Assembly (NCBI GenBank): GCA_042096155.1
Contig: JBELMC010000020.1
Coordinates: 1 to 35,659 of the forward strand
Origin: Dinoroseobacter sp042096155
GTDB lineage: Bacteria > Pseudomonadota > Alphaproteobacteria > Rhodobacterales > Rhodobacteraceae
Direction: 5' to 3'
Length of the DNA: 35,659 bases
Within the stretch, counting starts at the first letter, position 1; each line of letters opens with the position of its first letter. A model generated the notes under the pieces. It was not told the DNA's origin, searched no databases, and saw only the letters and a list, made by a program, of their open reading frames with translations. The position numbers and the translations under genes were made by a program. Shown in pieces: positions 7,727 to 14,928 of the stretch.

Positions 7727-8365
7727 TTAGGCGCCTGTGCCTTGCAAAACGCCCTGTTCAAGCGCGTATCGGGTTAGCCCAGCGGTGGTGCTGATGCCAA
7801 GCTTTCGTTTGATGTTCTTACGGTGGGTCTCGACAGTGCGCACAGAGATATCGAGGGCACGAGCGACTTGCTTGTTCGATTGCCCTTGTGCCAGCTGGAG
7901 CAATATCGTCTGCTCGCGCGAAGTGAGCGGTTCGCGTCCATCTGCGGTCGTGGGAACAAGGGATGCTCTGGCCCCAGTGCAAAGATAGGTTTCGTCGGCC
8001 ATAACACGATCAATCGCGGCTTTAATTTCGTCGGTTGGGACATCCTTGAGCACATAGCCGCGCGCGCCGTGGCTGAGCGCTGTTGAAATATATTCCGGGC
8101 TGTCATGCATCGACAACACCAGAATCCGGGTTTCCGGGCGGCGTTCCAGAACGATTTCGGCCGCCGACAATCCGCTCACTTGCGGCATATTCAGATCCAG
8201 CAGCACCACGTCAGGGGCCAAGGCTTCGACTTGATCGATCACCTCCTGGCCATTGGATAGTCGCCCAACAACAACAATGTCATCATAGGTTTCCAAAATT
8301 GCCTCGATCCCTTCGGAGACCATCGGATGGTCATCTGCAATCAAAACACGAGTTGGGTTTGTCAT
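7727..8365 (-). CDS. NarL/FixJ-type response regulator
   Basis: This 212-residue protein has a receiver domain (acidic pocket Asp11-Asp12, phosphoacceptor Asp57 in VVLLDLNMP, Lys107 in GYVLKD) and a C-terminal LuxR-type helix-turn-helix (LTSREQTILLQLAQGQSN, then ISVRTVETHRKNI). It is a DNA-binding transcription regulator. Its ATG is one base from the TAA of the kinase gene (TAA-C-ATG), so the two genes are translationally coupled and surely form a cognate pair. The pair is transcribed divergently from dctPQM, which makes that transporter the likely target. The binding site is not identifiable. Confidence 0.94.
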   Translation of the reverse strand: MTNPTRVLIADDHPMVSEGIEAILETYDDIVVVGRLSNGQEVIDQVEALAPDVVLLDLNMPQVSGLSAAEIVLERRPETRILVLSMHDSPEYISTALSHGARGYVLKDVPTDEIKAAIDRVMADETYLCTGARASLVPTTADGREPLTSREQTILLQLAQGQSNKQVARALDISVRTVETHRKNIKRKLGISTTAGLTRYALEQGVLQGTGA

Positions 8366-8366
8366 G

Positions 8367-9800
8367 TTAACTGGCCTTTTGCGAAACCAGCCCGTCTTGT
8401 GCGGCGCGCGGCGCGGGGGGCAGGATATGGGTGAGCGGCACTGTGGCTTCGACCAGCGTACCAGAATCAGTCGATCGGATGCGGAATGTGCCGTTCAATT
8501 GCTCCATCCGTTCGTCCATGTTGCGCAGTCCCAGTCCCGACGGCGCGCCCTTGGTCAAACCATGGCCATTGTCGGTGATGCGCAACGTGGCGCCAGTTCG
8601 GTGTCCAAACAGCTCGATCTCCACTTCAGTGGCGGCCGCGTGGCGTTCAATATTGGTAAGCGCTTCCTGCGCGATACGATAAAACGCGATCTTGGCTTCT
8701 GCGTCCAGACGATTGCGGAAGACGGCGGTTTTAAGCCGTGCCTGGATGCCCGTGCGAGTGGAAAACATCTCCAGCAGGCTTTGCAGCGCCGGCCCAAGCC
8801 CCAGATCGTCAAGTTGACCGGGCCGCAGATCATGGCTGATCCGGCGCACTTCTTGTATCGCCTCGGACAAGCCGTCAATGCCACGATCAATGTTCTGGCC
8901 CGCTCGGACATCGCCGGCGACCACACGGCGGCGTGCCAGTTCCAGTGCATAGCGAATGCCAACCAACAGCTGGCTGATGCTGTCGTGCAACTCGCGGGCC
9001 ACGCGGCTGCGCTCTTCTTCTTGGGTGTCAAGCACGCGTTGGGTGAGCCCTTTCAGTTTTGCATCGGCCAGCCGTCGTTCCCGGATTGTAATGACCAACC
9101 CGGACAGAAACACCATCAGAAGGGCGGCGAGTGTGATCAAGCCGATCCAGAAAAACGTGTTGGCGATCCGATCTTGAACTTCGGCGCGTGAGGCCTGAAC
9201 GATGGCGGTTACATCGTCGATAAAGATGCCTGTGCCCACGGCCCACCGCCAATCCTGCAGCCCGATGACATAGGCGACCATCTGAGCGGTCTCTCCCGTC
9301 GAGGGTTTGGGCCAGAGATATCTGTGATAGCCTGCGCCTTGGCGCGCGATATCAATGAGCGGGTCGACAATTTGAGTGCCCTGAGCATCGGCCAGTCCAG
9401 ACCAGTTGCGGTTGATCAGCCAGGTTTGGCGCGGACTGACCAGATTTGTCCCGTCATAATCATACACAAAAAAGAAACCATCTTGGCCATAAATCATCGC
9501 TGCCAAGATCTGGCTGACCCGCAATTTTGCCGCAGCGTCATCGGGCAGGGCGGGGCCATAGACGGATTGGATCGCTGTGCGGGCAATCGAGATATAGTTG
9601 CGCAACTCGCGTTGCTTTGCGTCAATCAGTTGTTGTTCCAGGGCCGCGATTTCGCGTTCGGCGAGGGCGCGCGCCTGAACCGCGACAACTGCGGAAATCC
9701 CCGCCACTGCGAGGATAAGCGGCACGGTCGCCAGTAAGAACAACTTTTGACCATAGTTGATCTGCAGCTGTCGTCGGGATTTGCGTTGAAGGTCCGCCAT
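8367..9800 (-). CDS. Cache-domain sensor histidine kinase (HisKA_3 type)
   Basis: This 477-residue inner-membrane kinase has a membrane segment at about 19-42, a periplasmic Cache-type ligand-binding domain (about 45-212; DGFFFVYDYDGTNLVSP and WRWAVGTGIFID are typical), a second membrane segment at about 215-240 and a HisKA_3 dimerisation helix with His272 in ARELHDSISQ. The ATPase domain shows EALTNIERHA, DNGHGL (410-415) and GLGLRN (422-427). This architecture pairs with NarL-type regulators, as found directly downstream. Periplasmic Cache domains of this kind often bind small carboxylates. With dctPQM starting 237 bases away on the other strand, the kinase probably senses the transported acid; this is inference. 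Confidence 0.93.
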   Translation of the reverse strand: MADLQRKSRRQLQINYGQKLFLLATVPLILAVAGISAVVAVQARALAEREIAALEQQLIDAKQRELRNYISIARTAIQSVYGPALPDDAAAKLRVSQILAAMIYGQDGFFFVYDYDGTNLVSPRQTWLINRNWSGLADAQGTQIVDPLIDIARQGAGYHRYLWPKPSTGETAQMVAYVIGLQDWRWAVGTGIFIDDVTAIVQASRAEVQDRIANTFFWIGLITLAALLMVFLSGLVITIRERRLADAKLKGLTQRVLDTQEEERSRVARELHDSISQLLVGIRYALELARRRVVAGDVRAGQNIDRGIDGLSEAIQEVRRISHDLRPGQLDDLGLGPALQSLLEMFSTRTGIQARLKTAVFRNRLDAEAKIAFYRIAQEALTNIERHAAATEVEIELFGHRTGATLRITDNGHGLTKGAPSGLGLRNMDERMEQLNGTFRIRSTDSGTLVEATVPLTHILPPAPRAAQDGLVSQKAS

Positions 9801-10037
9801 GAGGATTGATAGCGATTCTGGTGGCTAAGTAAAAGCCAGTTCGGCAAGTCGAAAACGCAGGTCGTTCCCGTATGAGTTGTGTTTGCCCGAAATTTTGGCA
9901 CATTTCAGGGCGGAATGCTGCGTTTCTACCCACTCGTTGGTATTTGCGTTTGCGCACAGGACGACTAAGGTCAACGGACTATTTCGGTCCGCGTGCTCTT
10001 CGGGGTGCGCACACAAAACCTTATGGGAGGAAAACAT

Positions 10038-11120
10038 ATGGATCGTCGTTCTTTCTTGCGCACATCCGCGCTCGGTGGTGGTGCTGCTGCCGCAACTTCG
10101 CTTGCGGCTCCGGCCTACGCACAGGGCAAGCGCACCTTAACTATGGTCACCACATGGGGTCGCGGTCTGGCCGGCGTGCATGACAGCGCGCAATACGTCG
10201 CCGACAACATTACCGCAATGTCAGACGGCACCTTGACCGTTGATCTGAAAGCGGCCGGCGAGCTTGTCGGCGCCTTTGAAGTGTTTGACGCTGTGTCTGC
10301 GGGCCAGGCTGACATGTATCATGGTGCTGACTATTATTTCGTCGGCCAACATCCAGGCTTTGCCTTCTTCACCGCGGTGCCATTTGGCATGACAGCGCAA
10401 GAATTGGTCAACTGGTATTACCACGCCGGTGGCATGGAGCTGCATCACGAGCTGGGCGAAATTTTTGGCCTGAAATCCTTTATTGGTGGCAACACCGGCG
10501 CTCAGGCCGGTGGTTGGTTCCGTCAGGAAATCAAAGGACCAGAAGATTTCAACGGCCTCAAGTTCCGGATGCCAGGTCTGGGTGGTCAAGCGCTTGGCAA
10601 ACTGGGCGCATCTGTTCAAAACCTTCCAGGTGCAGAAGTCTACCAGGCACTGGCATCTGGCGCGATCGATGGGACAGAGTGGATTGGCCCATGGGCCGAT
10701 GAAAAGGCGGGTTTCCAAGAAATCACCAAGACCTACTACACTGCGGGCTTCCATGAGCCAGGTGCCGCGTTGACCGTTGCGACAAACCTAGAGGTGTTCG
10801 AAAGCCTGAGCCCGGCCCACCAGAAGATCATCGAAATGGCTTCTGCCGCCGGTCACCAGTGGAACCTTGCGCAGTTCTTGGCCAACAATGGTACCGCGCT
10901 GGAGCGTCTGCAAGCCGCCGGTGTGACCGTTCGCGAATTCCCAGACAGCGTTTGGGATGCATTCGGCACGGCGTCTCAGGAAGTGCATGACGAAAACCTT
11001 GGTGATCCGCTTTACGCTAAGATCTACAACAGCGCGATGGCGTCAATGAAGGCGTCTTCGTCCTGGATCCAGGCCTCCGAGAGCTCGTATCGCGCTCAGC
11101 GTGACCGCGTTCTGGGCTAA
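10038..11120 (+). CDS. dctP: TRAP transporter periplasmic solute-binding protein (DctP family)
   Basis: This 360-residue protein starts with a twin-arginine-like signal (MDRRSFLRTSALGGG, cleavage after AYA near residue 28), suggesting export in folded form. It matches the DctP/TakP group: GAFEVFDAVSAGQADMYHG, GWFRQEIKGPEDFNGLKFRM and the pocket stretch AIDGTEWIGPWADEKAGF, which in the TakP-type 2-oxoacid binders carries metal- and carboxylate-binding residues. A monocarboxylate or 2-oxoacid ligand is plausible but not proven. The start at 10038 has GGGAGG seven bases upstream; an earlier in-frame ATG at 9993 lies before the ribosome site and would bury the signal peptide. It is the first gene of the dctPQM operon, divergent from the sensor kinase. 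Confidence 0.93.
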   Translation: MDRRSFLRTSALGGGAAAATSLAAPAYAQGKRTLTMVTTWGRGLAGVHDSAQYVADNITAMSDGTLTVDLKAAGELVGAFEVFDAVSAGQADMYHGADYYFVGQHPGFAFFTAVPFGMTAQELVNWYYHAGGMELHHELGEIFGLKSFIGGNTGAQAGGWFRQEIKGPEDFNGLKFRMPGLGGQALGKLGASVQNLPGAEVYQALASGAIDGTEWIGPWADEKAGFQEITKTYYTAGFHEPGAALTVATNLEVFESLSPAHQKIIEMASAAGHQWNLAQFLANNGTALERLQAAGVTVREFPDSVWDAFGTASQEVHDENLGDPLYAKIYNSAMASMKASSSWIQASESSYRAQRDRVLG

Positions 11121-11143
11121 GCCGAAATCTTGATCATGATCGT

Positions 11144-11174
11144 CCCCTGGCCTGTATGGCCGGGGGGCGGTTTT
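11144..11174 (+). terminator. Hairpin between dctP and dctQ
   Basis: CCCCTGGCC pairs with GGCCGGGGG (one G-U pair, about nine pairs, five-base loop) and is followed by GCGG and four T. It sits 23 bases after the dctP stop. Such hairpins behind binding-protein genes usually cause partial termination or protect the upstream message, giving more binding protein than permease. The structure is seen; the effect is inferred. Confidence 0.6.
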
Positions 11175-11229
11175 CACGTAGATGGGTCATCCCGCACGTG
11201 AGTATACGATTTGAAGAGGGGGACGCATC

Positions 11230-12135
11230 GTGGAATTTTTTCACTTTATCGGTTGGGTCATCAGCAATATCGGCTTGGCGGTGTATCATCTGGCTCTTGC
11301 GTTGGCCAATCCGTCGGCATGGCTCAACTGGTCCGACGGTCAATCCATGATGCGGTTCATATATTACGGTGGTTCTGTTGAGTTCTTCTTTGTTGTATTT
11401 ACGATTTTCTTGGTCCTGACCGGGCTTGGAATGTGGAAACGCAATGTCCTGTGGCAGATGGTCGGAGGGCTTGAGTTATTTTCCAACACCATTGGTCGCG
11501 TTGCGGCATGGGCCGGCTTGTTGATGGTGTTGCAGCAAATCGTGATCATTTTTTTGCAACGGATTTTCCGCGTCTCCGAAATCTCGATTGGCCCGTTTGG
11601 CGCAGTGTTCACCCGCGACCTGAGTTGGTTTTCGGAGGAGCTGAAGCTCTACAACGCGGCGATCGTCTGCCTATGCTGTGCATGGACCTTTGTGCAAGGC
11701 AGTCATGTCCGGGTTGATCTCGTCTATGCGGCCGTGAGCCACCGGACCAAGCGGATTATCGACATGTGCGGCGCGTTGTTTTTCATGATGCCCGCCATTG
11801 TGCTAACTTGGATGTATTCTTGGTATTTCATGTGGCGTCATATGGTGACGCCGAAAGTGTCGGCGTCTGATACTTTGGACCGCATGCTGATGAAGGCCCG
11901 CGCGCTTCGCTGGAATGTCGAGACCATCGGCTTCAGCCCCAATGGCTTTGACGGCTATATCTTGTTCAAGGTCTTGCTTTTGTGCTTCTGCGGCATGGTG
12001 TTTTTGCAAGCGGTCACGTTCTTTTGGCGCTCTTACCTCGAACTGGTTGAGGGCGAAGGCGCTATGAATAAAAATCTTGATAAAGACAGCTTGGGCGCGG
12101 ATAGCGCTGTGCCGTCTGATCTTGCAACACATTAA
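11230..12135 (+). CDS. dctQ: TRAP transporter small permease subunit (enlarged DctQ)
   Basis: This 301-residue membrane protein is the small TRAP subunit. The recognisable DctQ core is in the second half: LSWFSEELKLYNAAIVCLCC, GSHVRVDLVYAAVSHRTKRIID and a last hydrophobic segment (LFKVLLLCFCGMVFLQAVTF). Typical DctQ proteins have four membrane segments and 160-220 residues; here about 90 extra residues at the N-terminus add two hydrophobic segments. The start is GTG at 11230 with AGGGGGA six bases upstream. It lies 14 bases before dctM, so the permease genes are tightly linked. Confidence 0.85.
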   Translation: MEFFHFIGWVISNIGLAVYHLALALANPSAWLNWSDGQSMMRFIYYGGSVEFFFVVFTIFLVLTGLGMWKRNVLWQMVGGLELFSNTIGRVAAWAGLLMVLQQIVIIFLQRIFRVSEISIGPFGAVFTRDLSWFSEELKLYNAAIVCLCCAWTFVQGSHVRVDLVYAAVSHRTKRIIDMCGALFFMMPAIVLTWMYSWYFMWRHMVTPKVSASDTLDRMLMKARALRWNVETIGFSPNGFDGYILFKVLLLCFCGMVFLQAVTFFWRSYLELVEGEGAMNKNLDKDSLGADSAVPSDLATH

Positions 12136-12149
12136 GGGACGGGTCGGTC

Positions 12150-14504
12150 ATGCTATTTGGGTTGGACGGGATTGAAATAGGTCTCCTTATCGTTTTCCTG
12201 GGCCTTTTTGGTGGGATTATGTCCGGTTTTCCGGTCGCATTCGCGATCGGGGGCTCAGCCGTGATCTCATTTGGGATTATTGCCGCGCTGGATTCGTCTG
12301 GGCTGCTGATCCATCAGGCAATTGACACAAGTTCGGCGGAATATGCTGCGCTGGTGGCCGAAGGGGTGGTCCGCGAAAGCATATCGGTCTTTCGGTACCC
12401 CGATCTGCCGCGCATCGATCAGCCTTTGTTCGTCGCGGGTTGGGAGCAAGCGCTGAACCGAAACATCAGTTTTATTGTCAACCGGATGAACGAGCGGGTC
12501 ATCGCAGGCGCGTCGATCGAGACACTGCTGGCGGTGTTGATGTTTGTGATGATGGGTATCACGCTCGAACGGTCGAAAATCGCGGAAGATTTGTTGACGA
12601 CAATGGCCAAAGTGTTTGGACCTTTGCCGGGCGGCTTGGCCGTGTCCATCGTTGTTGTCGGTGCTTTTCTCGCGGCTTCGACGGGGATTGTCGGCGCGAC
12701 TGTGGTGACCATGGGTTTGCTGGCCCTTCCAACCATGTTGCGCAACGGCTACTCGCCAGAGCTTTCGACGGGTGTAATTGCGGCATCCGGCACGCTTGGG
12801 CAGATCATCCCGCCTTCCATTGTGATTGTTTTGCTCGGCACTCTGGCGGGGGATCTGTATTCCACCGCGCAGGAAGAACGCGCACAGATGGTGGGCTGTT
12901 CTGATGCGCTCACCTATCTGGGCGAGGCGGCCGTGGTCTCGGTCGGGACTTTGTTTCAGTCCGCGATCTTGCCCGGCATTTTGTTGTCCTTTCTGTATGC
13001 CGCATATGCGTTTGGCTTTGCACTGATCAATCCGACCAAGGCGCCGCCGGTGCAAATGGGTCATAGCGACGGCGAACCGGTGACCCAGTCTGAGGCACTG
13101 ACGTGGTTCTTGGCTGTTCCGGTCGGGTTGATTGGCGGTGTGATCTTGTTGATGAATGTCAATATCATCGGCTCCCAGGATATTTCGGTGTCCAGCTTTA
13201 CAGATGCTGGGCAGACCTCGTCTTTGCGCACGAATGTCAGCCCGCAATGCGCCGAAGCTATGGTTGAGCTGCATGGTCAAGAGGCCTGGGATTTGGCGCT
13301 GGCCGAGCAAGCAAAGATTGACGCGGCGGGGGGTGTTCAACAAGCCCAAGAACGGACGGCCGACGAACTGGCCGATGCCATCGCGACAAAGATTGCCGGG
13401 ATTGCGCCGATCGGTTCCGGCATTGCCGTTATGTTTTTGCTGCTGGGTCTGGTCTTGACCACAGCGCGCGGCGTCGCGCCTTCGGCGGATGTTCGTCCTT
13501 TGCTTGTCGGCGCCGGCGGTATTGCATTGGGGATCTTGGCCGATATCTTGATCTTGTCGCCGACGACGAGCGCCGGTGCGACATTCGTTTTGATGGCCCT
13601 GCCGGTGGCTTTGGTGCTTTACGGTTGCCGCTTTGCAGCGGCCCGATTGGCAAGGAACGATCTGATCCGCGTGGTGTTTCCGCCGCTGGTGCTCATCGTT
13701 GCTGTGTTGGGGTCCATTCTCGGGGGGATCACCAATCCCACGCCGGCCGCAGCACTCGGCGCAGGCGGCGCGATCATGCTCGCGGCGTTCCGCAAACTGC
13801 GGGACGAGCAAAAGAGCGGCAAGTTGATCCTTGGGGCCAGTTTCGCAATCCTGATCCTGATCGTCATTGGCGTGAACTTCGATTTGCGCACCGGCCTCGA
13901 GACCACGGGATTCGAAGAATGGATCGCGATTATCTTTGCTCAGGCCGCGTATCATATCGCAATTTTTGGGATCCTATATGCCTGCTGGGTGCTGCTGCGC
14001 AACAATGTCTTGCCCCCCGTGGTGCGGGAGACAGCTAAGGTAACAAGCATGGTGTTTACCATCTTGATCGGCTCACAATTGCTCAATCTTGTGGTGATTT
14101 CTTTTGGTGGCGAACATTACATCCAGCAGTTTTTGCGCAGTTTTGACAATGAGCTGGTGGTTTTTCTGATCGTGATGTTGGTGCTGTTTATCTTGGGCTT
14201 CGTGCTCGACTTTTTGGAAATCATCTACATTGTGATTCCGATCGTCGGCCCGGTGATATATGGCGGCACGATGGACCCCAAATGGGTGACGATTATGATC
14301 GCGGTGAACTTGCAAACCAGCTTTTTGACACCACCTTTTGGCTTCGCGTTGTTTTATTTGCGGGGTGTGGCCCCCAAAGAAGTGACCACAGGCCATATTT
14401 ACCGCGGTGTGATCCCGTTTGTGATTATCCAGGTGGTCGGGCTTCTGATGCTTTGGGTTTTCCCGGAAATCGTTACAATCGTGCCGAAACTCCTGGCGAA
14501 TTGA
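12150..14504 (+). CDS. dctM: TRAP transporter large permease subunit, oversized (DctM family)
   Basis: This 784-residue inner-membrane protein is the ion-coupled transport subunit. DctM signatures are clear: LAASTGIVGATVVTMGLLAL, GVIAASGTLGQIIPPSIVIV, then near the end GFVLDFLEIIYIVIPIVGP and VNLQTSFLTPPFGFALFY. Usual DctM proteins have about 430 residues. Two stretches are extra: about residues 50-125 between the first hydrophobic hairpin and the next segment, and a large middle region (about 300-560) that holds a soluble, Ala/Glu-rich part (about 345-410) plus several added membrane segments. The large form occurs in alphaproteobacterial TRAP systems of the 2-oxoacid type. ATG at 12150 follows dctQ by 14 bases. 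Added segments may match the enlarged DctQ. Confidence 0.9.
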   Translation: MLFGLDGIEIGLLIVFLGLFGGIMSGFPVAFAIGGSAVISFGIIAALDSSGLLIHQAIDTSSAEYAALVAEGVVRESISVFRYPDLPRIDQPLFVAGWEQALNRNISFIVNRMNERVIAGASIETLLAVLMFVMMGITLERSKIAEDLLTTMAKVFGPLPGGLAVSIVVVGAFLAASTGIVGATVVTMGLLALPTMLRNGYSPELSTGVIAASGTLGQIIPPSIVIVLLGTLAGDLYSTAQEERAQMVGCSDALTYLGEAAVVSVGTLFQSAILPGILLSFLYAAYAFGFALINPTKAPPVQMGHSDGEPVTQSEALTWFLAVPVGLIGGVILLMNVNIIGSQDISVSSFTDAGQTSSLRTNVSPQCAEAMVELHGQEAWDLALAEQAKIDAAGGVQQAQERTADELADAIATKIAGIAPIGSGIAVMFLLLGLVLTTARGVAPSADVRPLLVGAGGIALGILADILILSPTTSAGATFVLMALPVALVLYGCRFAAARLARNDLIRVVFPPLVLIVAVLGSILGGITNPTPAAALGAGGAIMLAAFRKLRDEQKSGKLILGASFAILILIVIGVNFDLRTGLETTGFEEWIAIIFAQAAYHIAIFGILYACWVLLRNNVLPPVVRETAKVTSMVFTILIGSQLLNLVVISFGGEHYIQQFLRSFDNELVVFLIVMLVLFILGFVLDFLEIIYIVIPIVGPVIYGGTMDPKWVTIMIAVNLQTSFLTPPFGFALFYLRGVAPKEVTTGHIYRGVIPFVIIQVVGLLMLWVFPEIVTIVPKLLAN

Positions 14505-14513
14505 CCCGTTTGG

Positions 14514-14544
14514 CAGCCCTGAGTGCCGACATCGGGGCTGTCTT
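14514..14544 (+). terminator. Possible weak terminator after dctM
   Basis: CAGCCC and GGGCTG pair across a 15-base loop and are followed by TCTT. The stem starts nine bases after the dctM stop. The T-run is short, so termination may be incomplete or assisted by Rho. Confidence 0.4.
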
Positions 14545-14766
14545 ATCGGATCGCGGCGACATTTGACATTGTGTTTGTCACGCCTGTCCGCCATTGTGGG
14601 GATTACGGAGTCGCCGAGCGGAGACCCGTTGTATTCAGGTTTACCTGCCCGCCTCGCGCCTGCTGAGAACAAGGCTGAGAGACGGCAGACGACTGGGCAT
14701 ATTTCGCCCGAAGAACACTCCCACTTTCGGGTCGGGGATTAAAAGATGCCCTCAGCGGTATCGGAG

Positions 14767-14786
14767 ATGAAACGCGATGAAACGCG
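14767..14786 (+). repeat. Tandem 10-base repeat in the rne leader
   Basis: ATGAAACGCG occurs twice back to back. Each copy starts with ATG, in different frames: the first lies inside the short upstream frame ending at 14790, the second opens a frame that runs past the rne start. This could be chance or a small slippage duplication. Confidence 0.6.
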
Positions 14787-14810
14787 CTAGAGCAGTGACA
14801 AAACAGGTGA

Positions 14811-14877
14811 GGGGCGTGTCCGCCCCCATGTTGATGTGCGCTTCTGGCCGATCGCCCCAATTACAGCCCCTCGGCCA
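14811..14877 (+). promoter_or_regulatory. Paired hairpins with alternative pairing upstream of rne
   Basis: GGGGCG (14811-14816) pairs with CGCCCC (14821-14826) in a tight tetraloop hairpin; an identical CGCCCC at 14853-14858 offers an alternative partner. That second copy lies in the loop of another perfect seven-pair stem, TGGCCGA (14845-14851) with TCGGCCA (14871-14877). The single-stranded segments between are suitable for RNase E cleavage. Structures are seen by eye; function is inferred. Confidence 0.45.
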
Positions 14878-14928
14878 TTCGTGTGACATGTCAGTCTCGC
14901 GCGTTGCCAGGCGCTGCAAAGAGTTAAC

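Larger units (their letters stand above)
14545..14928 (+). promoter_or_regulatory. Long structured leader region upstream of the RNase E gene
   Basis: About 380 bases without a conserved gene precede rne. RNase E genes commonly have long 5' untranslated regions that the enzyme itself cleaves to control its level. Several perfect short hairpins and a tandem repeat lie here (separate entries). A possible upstream open frame of 14 codons (ATG 14746, TAG 14790, MPSAVSEMKRDETR) is also present. No promoter could be placed with confidence. Confidence 0.5.

Noticed and set aside
8364..9191. Open frame of 275 codons on the plus strand
   Set aside because: It mirrors the histidine kinase gene and shows no family features.
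9880..9915. Sigma-54 promoter (TGGCAC) upstream of dctP
   Set aside because: TGGCAC occurs but the second element is AGGGC instead of TTGCA, and the regulator is of NarL type.
12267..13955. Open frame of 562 codons on the minus strand
   Set aside because: It is antisense to dctM, has low-complexity Gln/Arg/His-rich sequence and no domain; it results from codon bias of the real gene.
14640..14700. TPP-riboswitch-like CTGAGA in the rne leader
   Set aside because: Only the short CTGAGA string matches; the other conserved segments are absent and the downstream gene does not fit.
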